NCBI GenBank assembly: GCA_017544745.1 | Contig: JAFYDO010000126.1 | Span: 1-11,027, forward strand | Origin: Treponema sp. | Lineage (GTDB): Bacteria > Spirochaetota > Spirochaetia > Treponematales > Treponemataceae | Direction: 5' to 3' | Length of the DNA stretch: 11,027 nucleotides | Shown: positions 6,829 to 11,027 of the stretch, one piece after another | Layout: every line of letters starts with the position of its first letter | Numbering within the stretch: position 1 is the stretch's first letter | The notes under the pieces: model-generated | Told to the model about the DNA's origin: nothing | The model's database searches: none | The model's input: only the letters and a program-made list of their open reading frames with translations | Program-made: the position numbers and the translations under genes

Positions 6829-7896
6829 ATGGAAAGAGACTACACTAAACCAATCTTTTTTGTTCTCCTGTTTTTTGCCTTTATCCTTATGGGCTTTTTG
6901 TGCAAGGTTTTGTCATCGGTATTAATTCCGGTTGCCATTGCAATTTTAATGGCACTGGCTTTTTACCCGATTGTTCGCAATATGGAGATTCGTGCTAAAA
7001 TCAACTGGGTTGTGGGCTCCCTGCTCATTGTCCTGGTAATTATTGTAGTTCTCTTTTTTGCCTCGGGCATTTTAGTAAAAGGCTTTTCTACAATTGCAAG
7101 TGAATACAGCAAGTACGAAAACCGCTTTATGTCAATCTACAAAATGATTGCCCAGCAGTTTAATCTTGCTATTGATGAAGAAAAAAGCTTTGCTACAAAT
7201 ATGTGGAATATTCTTGAGGTAAGAAAATATGTTCAGGATTTTGCCCTTGGACTTTCTTCAGGTGTTTTGAGCTTTAGTAAAACCCTGCTTCTTATCTTAA
7301 TTATGTTTGCATTTCTTTTAATAGAAATCAAAGGCTTTAAACGCAGAATTACAAATGCCGTAAAAGACGAAAACAAAAAGACGATACTAAATATTTCACA
7401 GCAGATTGGAGAAGATGTAGTCCGCTTCCTTTCAATAAAGTTTTTTATTTCGCTGGCAACAGGTGTACTTGTATACCTTGCCGCCCTCATAATTGGCCTT
7501 GACTTTCCTATTGTATGGGCCTTTATTGCCTTTGTAATGAATTTTATTCCAACCTTTGGTTCAATAATTTCTACACTCTTTACAACCATTTTTGCACTAC
7601 TGCAGTTTTACCCACATTACGGAAAAGTAATTTTTATTTTCCTTTTTATGATTGCAGTAAACTTTATACTGGGACAGATTCTTGAACCCCGCATCGAAGG
7701 TGAACGCCTTGGACTTAGTCCTTTTGCAATTCTTGTAAGCCTTACCCTCTGGGGTTACATCTGGGGCTTTATAGGCATGATTCTGGCCGTACCGATGACC
7801 GTAATCATCAAGATCTTCTGCGAGAATATTCCTAATTTGAACATTATTTCGACGGTTCTTGGAAAAAAAAGAGATTCTAAACGAACAACCTCTTAG
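6829..7896 (+). CDS. AI-2E/PerM family multi-pass membrane protein
   Basis: A 355-aa inner-membrane protein of the AI-2E transporter (PerM/TqsA-like) superfamily. Members export or move small molecules or ions; the substrate here cannot be told from sequence. Hydrophobic segments lie at about residues 9-28, 29-49, 60-82, 145-166, 204-223, 225-262 (probably two), 266-284 and 298-328. The soluble stretch of about 83-144 after the third segment is typical. The family signatures are NFIPTFGS (238-245) and EPRIEGERLGLSPF (286-299), followed by WGYIWGFIGMILAVPM (308-323). The frame is open back to 6694 inside serS, but the ATG at 6829 begins a normal N-terminus and has a ribosome binding site. Its 3' end overlaps the convergent gene on the minus strand by 20 bp. 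No strong plus-strand terminator was seen. Confidence 0.92.
   Translation: MERDYTKPIFFVLLFFAFILMGFLCKVLSSVLIPVAIAILMALAFYPIVRNMEIRAKINWVVGSLLIVLVIIVVLFFASGILVKGFSTIASEYSKYENRFMSIYKMIAQQFNLAIDEEKSFATNMWNILEVRKYVQDFALGLSSGVLSFSKTLLLILIMFAFLLIEIKGFKRRITNAVKDENKKTILNISQQIGEDVVRFLSIKFFISLATGVLVYLAALIIGLDFPIVWAFIAFVMNFIPTFGSIISTLFTTIFALLQFYPHYGKVIFIFLFMIAVNFILGQILEPRIEGERLGLSPFAILVSLTLWGYIWGFIGMILAVPMTVIIKIFCENIPNLNIISTVLGKKRDSKRTTS
7863..7894 (-). terminator. Intrinsic terminator of the minus-strand pair, inside the 3' end of the AI-2E gene
   Basis: Read on the minus strand, AAGAGGTT (7894-7887) pairs with AATCTCTT (7876-7869) to give an 8-bp stem with one G-U pair and a 10-nt loop. An unbroken U-run then continues to 7863. 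The stop codon of the upstream minus gene (7879-7877) lies in the loop. The stem is A/U-rich and therefore modest in strength. On the + strand the same hairpin is followed only after several bases by CTTTTT, so it is at best a weak terminator in that direction. Confidence 0.6.
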
Positions 7897-8845
7897 TTGC
7901 TTTTTCGTAGAGGTATCTTAAATCTTCTTCCTGCAGTGTTGTGTAGACAAAGTCTATGCACTTGCGTTTGCCACTGTCGTCGGTGTAAACATTATTTACA
8001 ACACAAGTAACAAAAATATCGCGTGAAAGAATCGGGCTGTTCTTTATAGAAAAACAGAGCTTGAGTCCGTACTCATGTCCAGGTTCATAATTGTCTGCAG
8101 CGTTTTCGCTTCCAAGAACAATGCGTTCATGATCCACATACAAGATTGCAAGCGGCATAACACGGTTTTCTATAGCCTGAACTTTTTTATCACCTTCAAA
8201 AGTAAGATAATTGCACACAGGAATAAGTTGGATACCGTTGCCTGCATTTTTATGAATCTTTGCTTTTTCTACAAACTGTTCAAGATATTCCTTAGCTTTT
8301 TTCTGATTATCAAGCGGAATAGATTTCCATACAGGGCGTGAAAAAAGCACTTCGTTTTCCCACGGAACACACTGAGTATTTATATCCTTTTTAGAGTTTA
8401 CTTCAAAGTAAAGGACAGCAGAAAAATCGTAATCAGTTTTTTCTTCTACATCTTTAATTCGATTAAGGCTTTCAGGGACAAGAATATAAAGTCCCTTTTT
8501 ATCCTTATCTACGAGGGAAGAAAAATAAAGACCTACACGATTAAAATAAAATTCTACACGTACGGTTTTTCCTGCAAAACCTACAACGGACTGCGGTGGA
8601 TTTTCAAGATGAATCTTTCCGTTTTTCTGAACTTTAATATGTTCCGGTTTAAGAGCAACAGGAAAAATCTGCGAAGCCAGAGGATGAATACCTTCGGCTG
8701 ATTCAGAGGCTTTTTCTTCGTTTACAGGAGTTAGAGTTACAGGAACATTTCCATCCATCAGATACTGAAGAACAAGCTCACGTTCAATGCCCGAAAGCTT
8801 TTCTTTGTCCAATTCAGAGTTACTGCTGTTTTTCTGTTTCTCCAT
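7877..8845 (-). CDS. Conserved-type soluble protein, possible PilZ-like C-terminal domain
   Basis: A 322-aa cytoplasmic protein with no signal peptide or membrane segment; I do not recognise it with confidence. The N-terminus has a short helix (IERELVLQYLMDGNVPVTL, residues 20-38) leading into beta-rich sequence (about 55-125). A Lys-rich helix at about 180-197 precedes a second beta-rich part. The C-terminus (about 275-320: DIFVTCVVNNVYTDDSG, then LQEEDLRYLYEKA) resembles the end of PilZ domains, where strands are followed by an 'I/F..L..ED...L..' helix. The c-di-GMP-binding RxxxR and (D/N)xSxxG motifs are not evident, so it may be a degenerate PilZ or unrelated. The ATG at 8845-8843 is preceded by AGGTGGGGGA, a clear purine-rich ribosome binding site. 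The start overlaps the end of the upstream lipoprotein gene by 26 bp, implying coupled expression. Its last bases overlap the convergent AI-2E gene. Confidence 0.8.
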   Translation of the reverse strand: MEKQKNSSNSELDKEKLSGIERELVLQYLMDGNVPVTLTPVNEEKASESAEGIHPLASQIFPVALKPEHIKVQKNGKIHLENPPQSVVGFAGKTVRVEFYFNRVGLYFSSLVDKDKKGLYILVPESLNRIKDVEEKTDYDFSAVLYFEVNSKKDINTQCVPWENEVLFSRPVWKSIPLDNQKKAKEYLEQFVEKAKIHKNAGNGIQLIPVCNYLTFEGDKKVQAIENRVMPLAILYVDHERIVLGSENAADNYEPGHEYGLKLCFSIKNSPILSRDIFVTCVVNNVYTDDSGKRKCIDFVYTTLQEEDLRYLYEKATKRLFV

Positions 8846-9494
8846 TCAGTTTCCCCCACCTGATTATTTCTATTTGATTAATCTTATACCCTACATGGTA
8901 AGACAAAAATACAGATAAATCAATATATTCTTTGCCTTTATAGAATCTTACCGGAACTTGTACTACATCGTCACCTTCAAAGGCACTGCAGATTACAAAT
9001 CGGTCAAACAAAGGCTGCTCCGGGTCCTGAGGTTTTGTCCATACCTCTGAAAAATCTTTTTCGAAGAAAACATAATTAAAAAAGTATTCACTGTAAAAAA
9101 AGGAAGAAAGATCGGCGCTGTTGTCCTTAAAGGCATTGCAAAAATCTTTTACTGTATTAAGCAGGGCCGAATTCATTGTAGAAGTATCCAGACTTGCAAG
9201 CTCTTTAATTTGCGGATATACGGGGGCATTTACATTTCTAAGAGACTGAACCAGCTGCGGGCTTACTAGATTTTTATCTGCAATATTTATAAAGGTATTT
9301 AGTTTTGAATTAAGACGTCCGGCTTCTATTTCCATTGTCCAGACAGTTTTTTCAGATTTTTCGGTTAACTCATTTCGCAGAGTATTTTCCTGAGTTTTTA
9401 TTGTTACAGCCTGCGCATTAGAACAGGAAAAGAGAATAAATAAAACTGATAAACCGAGGATAACTCCCCAAACCTTTTTGCTCATCACCATCAT
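8820..9494 (-). CDS. Lipoprotein of unknown function
   Basis: A 224-aa predicted lipoprotein. After the N-terminal MMVMSKKVWG a hydrophobic stretch runs to ILFSC, a spirochaete-style lipobox with Cys24 (Cys21 if translation begins at the fourth codon). The mature part is mixed: helical at about 35-145, then an aromatic-rich section (SSFFYSEYFFNYVFFEKDF) and a beta-like C-terminus (VVQVPVRFYKGKEYIDLSVFLSYHVGYKI). I do not recognise the family. Neither candidate ATG has a convincing Shine-Dalgarno: the first follows AT-rich sequence, and the fourth codon has only GGTG immediately before it, so the start is uncertain by 9 bases. It is upstream of, and overlaps, the PilZ-like gene. Any promoter must share the 108-bp gap with the divergent tRNA promoter; a weak TTGCAC...TACGAT with an 18-bp spacer can be read on the minus strand, overlapping the tRNA promoter. 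Confidence 0.8.
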   Translation of the reverse strand: MMVMSKKVWGVILGLSVLFILFSCSNAQAVTIKTQENTLRNELTEKSEKTVWTMEIEAGRLNSKLNTFINIADKNLVSPQLVQSLRNVNAPVYPQIKELASLDTSTMNSALLNTVKDFCNAFKDNSADLSSFFYSEYFFNYVFFEKDFSEVWTKPQDPEQPLFDRFVICSAFEGDDVVQVPVRFYKGKEYIDLSVFLSYHVGYKINQIEIIRWGKLNGETEKQQ

Positions 9495-9549
9495 ATTATC
9501 AAATTTCGGCTGTTTTTACTAGAAAAAAAAGCAAATAATCGTACAACTA

Positions 9550-9578
9550 TTGACACAAATAGTGCAATTTGATATATT
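9550..9578 (+). promoter_or_regulatory. Sigma-70 type promoter of tRNA-Val
   Basis: A perfect -35 TTGACA (9550-9555) is followed after exactly 17 bp by -10 TATATT (9573-9578). Initiation is expected near 9585, giving a leader of about 18 nt before the mature tRNA. This near-consensus promoter fits a stable RNA gene. Confidence 0.85.
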
Positions 9579-9584
9579 AGATAC

Positions 9585-9600
9585 ATCACTTATGAGTGAT
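9585..9600 (+). repeat. Inverted repeat in the tRNA-Val leader
   Basis: ATCACT and AGTGAT form a perfect 6-bp inverted repeat around a TATG tetraloop, placed between the predicted transcription start and the first tRNA base (2 bp away). It could be a leader hairpin next to the RNase P cleavage site, or a protein-binding palindrome just downstream of the promoter. It may also be chance. Confidence 0.5.
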
Positions 9601-9602
9601 TC

Positions 9603-9676
9603 GGGCAGTTAGCTCAGCTGGTACGAGCGTCTGGTTTACACCCAGAATGTCGGGAGTTCGATCCTCTCACTGCCCA
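9603..9676 (+). tRNA. tRNA-Val (anticodon UAC)
   Basis: The full cloverleaf can be folded. The acceptor stem GGGCAGT (9603-9609) pairs with ACTGCCC (9669-9675). D stem is GCTC/GAGC. The anticodon stem TCTGG (9630-9634) pairs with CCAGA (9642-9646) around the loop TTTACAC, giving anticodon TAC (9637-9639), which reads GUA and related valine codons. T stem is GGGAG/CTCTC with one G-U pair and loop TTCGATC. The discriminator is A9676. CCA is not encoded (the following bases are CTA), so a CCA-adding enzyme is needed. It is a single gene with its own promoter and terminator. Confidence 0.96.
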
Positions 9677-9679
9677 CTA

Positions 9680-9706
9680 AGGCTTGGTTTTTACCAGGCC
9701 TTTTTT
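9680..9706 (+). terminator. Intrinsic terminator of tRNA-Val
   Basis: AGGCTTGGT (9680-9688) pairs with ACCAGGCCT (9693-9701), a 9-bp stem with one G-U pair and a TTTT loop, followed by more T residues to 9706. It begins 4 bases after the tRNA. On the minus strand the G-U becomes an A-C mismatch and no U-run follows, so it acts in one direction only. Its U-run shares bases with the stop codon of truB (9707-9705). Confidence 0.9.
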
Positions 9707-10721
9707 ATTGTATCACCATCTTATAACCCACGTATTGCTTTTCAAGGTCCTTGCAGCCAACAAGACCGCAAAAGTTTCCTGATTTTCCAAAAACTGCAAA
9801 AAGGTCATCGGCGGTTTGCATAACAATTTTATCTGCAAAAAAGGTTTTGTGTAACGGGCGACCAAATCTAAAATCCTGTTCACTGGTCTCATCTGCAAAA
9901 TGAAGGATTTTAAAACCACAGAGAACTGCTGTCTGTTCATCAAAATCCTTTGCAGTCTGTATAATTTCTTTTTGGAACTCAAGCTCCTGTTCTCGTTCCG
10001 GTTTGACCGGCTTTTCATTCTTAAGTTTTTGGGAAATCTCTATACATTTTTCTATATTAAATTCCGGGAGTGAATTATAACCTGCTGCTTCTTCAATACC
10101 AAAATTTCCAACCTTAGTTCTGTATAAGCCTGTCAAATGAGCCGCAGAACCACAGGCCTTGCCAATATCGCGCGCAAGACATCTTATATAAGTTCCCTTT
10201 GAAACAGAAAAGTCTATAAGACAGGCCATAACCTTACCATCCGCGTTTTTCATAATCTGTTCTATATTTGCAGAAAAAACATTTATTTTTCTTGCAGGAA
10301 TATCTACCTCTACACCTTTACGTACAAGTTCGCTTGCACGTTTTCCGTCTACATGAATTGCACTAAATTGTGGAGGAGTTTGCATCTGTTCTCCAACAAA
10401 AGAAGCAACAACAGAACGCACAGTTTCTTCATCCGGCAGAGGAGCCTCGCACACAACAGTTCCTTCATAATCAAGAGTATCTGTTTCGCTGCCAAAGCTT
10501 AGTACTGCCTTATATGATTTATCAAACTCTGTGATGTTTCCCGCAAGTTTTGTAAGACGACCTGTACATACAACAAGCAAACCTTGAGCAAAATTGTCAA
10601 GGGTTCCTGTGTGTCCAACCTTTGTTGTATTAAAGGCCCGTTTTACATTATAAAGGGATGTAAAAGATGTGATTCCCGGCATTTTTGCCAGTAAGACTAT
10701 TTTATCCAGCGGTTTCTCCAT
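9705..10721 (-). CDS. truB: tRNA pseudouridine-55 synthase
   Basis: TruB converts U55 in the T loop of tRNAs to pseudouridine and also acts as a tRNA folding chaperone. The catalytic motif GHTGTLDNFAQGLL contains the active Asp (residue 42 from the ATG chosen here). Further family landmarks are DKSYKAVLSFGSETDTLDYEG, PPQFSAIHVDGKRASELVRKG and SKGTYIRCLARDIG. The usual N-terminal 'KPxGxTS' reads KMPGITS, with one extra residue. From about residue 235 a charged linker (KPVKPEREQELEF) leads into a C-terminal region that I could not match to the usual PUA-type end. I chose ATG at 10721; a TTG at 10742 in the same frame would add 7 Lys-rich residues. The ATG overlaps the end of rbfA by 20 bp, typical of coupled translation. 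The stop falls in the U-run of the convergent tRNA terminator. Confidence 0.93.
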   Translation of the reverse strand: MEKPLDKIVLLAKMPGITSFTSLYNVKRAFNTTKVGHTGTLDNFAQGLLVVCTGRLTKLAGNITEFDKSYKAVLSFGSETDTLDYEGTVVCEAPLPDEETVRSVVASFVGEQMQTPPQFSAIHVDGKRASELVRKGVEVDIPARKINVFSANIEQIMKNADGKVMACLIDFSVSKGTYIRCLARDIGKACGSAAHLTGLYRTKVGNFGIEEAAGYNSLPEFNIEKCIEISQKLKNEKPVKPEREQELEFQKEIIQTAKDFDEQTAVLCGFKILHFADETSEQDFRFGRPLHKTFFADKIVMQTADDLFAVFGKSGNFCGLVGCKDLEKQYVGYKMVIQ

Positions 10722-11027
10722 TTTCTGCTCTTTCTTTTTCAAGCTCGTTGAGTTTGCGGACCATGTTAAAGCCTTCTTTCATACCGGCATCAACACAGAA
10801 AGTGAGCTTTGGAAACTTAAAAATACGGAGCTTTTTAGAAATCTCGCGCTGAATAAAGCCGGCGGCGGCATTGAGTCCGTCTACACCAAGCTTTACATTG
10901 CTGTCGGGTAAAAAAGAAGAAACATATACTTTTGCATAGCTCAAGTCTTTAGTAACTTCTACGCGGTTTATGCTCAAAAAGGTGTTTACGCGGGGATCTT
11001 TTACATCCCCGCGCATAATGAGCTGGG
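10702..11027 (-). CDS. rbfA: Ribosome-binding factor A (N-terminus cut by window edge)
   Basis: RbfA is a small KH-fold protein that binds the 30S precursor and helps 16S rRNA 5'-end maturation, notably in the cold. Visible landmarks are MRGDVKDPRVNTFLSINRVE with DLSYAKVYVSSF, then GLNAAAGFIQREISKKLRI and FPKLTFCVDAGMKEG. An ATG at 11016 lies in the middle of the conserved '(L/I)xxxVKDPR' region, and the frame stays open to the edge with family-like residues (QLI just before it). The true start is therefore beyond the window, and about 15-25 residues are missing. It lies directly upstream of truB and overlaps it, the common order in the nusA-infB-rbfA-truB cluster. Confidence 0.92.
   Translation of the reverse strand, partial: QLIMRGDVKDPRVNTFLSINRVEVTKDLSYAKVYVSSFLPDSNVKLGVDGLNAAAGFIQREISKKLRIFKFPKLTFCVDAGMKEGFNMVRKLNELEKERAENGETAG

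Noticed and set aside
7886..7908. Plus-strand terminator for the left block (CAAC...GTTG then CTTTTT)
   Set aside because: The stem is only 4 bp. It may give weak termination but cannot be supported as a feature.
9596..9823. Open frame on the + strand across the tRNA, its terminator and the end of truB
   Set aside because: It runs through a well-supported tRNA and terminator and lies antisense to truB; its translation has no protein-like features.
10722..10742. TTG start for truB adding seven residues
   Set aside because: It has no usable Shine-Dalgarno at a good distance, and the extra Lys-rich residues are not family-like. The ATG at 10721 is preferred, though not proven.
1..11027. CRISPR array, insertion sequence, prophage, toxin-antitoxin or defence system
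   Set aside because: No spaced direct repeats, transposase or integrase frames, or recognised defence proteins are present. All long frames are explained by the genes listed.

Overview
The window looks like a piece of spirochaete chromosome, most likely Treponema or a close relative. The evidence is a short SMC protein, several lipoproteins with relaxed spirochaetal-type lipoboxes, moderately AT-rich coding sequence, and Shine-Dalgarno sequences of the AGGAG type. This assignment rests on gene content and protein style, not on a database match.

Left block (58-7896, + strand). Six genes run head to tail with gaps or overlaps of only a few bases: smc (chromosome condensation ATPase); a small single-pass membrane protein; an acidic repeat-rich lipoprotein with a C-terminal TPR-like region; a SIMPL-domain lipoprotein; serS (seryl-tRNA synthetase); and an AI-2E/PerM family membrane protein. 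No internal terminator was seen, so they may form one transcription unit. It mixes chromosome maintenance, cell-envelope and translation genes.

Middle block (7863-9494, - strand). A lipoprotein gene overlaps a downstream gene for a soluble protein with a possible PilZ-like C-terminus. This pair converges on the left block, and the last codons overlap by 20 bp. A hairpin with a U-run for the minus-strand transcript lies inside that overlap.

Right block. A tRNA-Val(UAC) gene on the + strand has a very good promoter and an intrinsic terminator. It sits between two minus-strand units. To its right are truB and rbfA (minus strand, rbfA cut by the window edge), the familiar rbfA-truB pair of the nusA-infB region.

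The most interesting observations are these. (1) Two identical 22-bp copies of a palindromic element lie in opposite orientation. One is translated in frame inside a lipoprotein as a PEPVEG-type peptide; the other fills the serS/AI-2E gap and supplies the ribosome binding site. (2) The SMC has intact ATPase head motifs, but its centre does not look like a canonical SMC hinge. (3) Transcription signals are packed into coding ends at 7863-7896 and 9680-9707. I found no CRISPR array, insertion sequence, phage gene or defence system.
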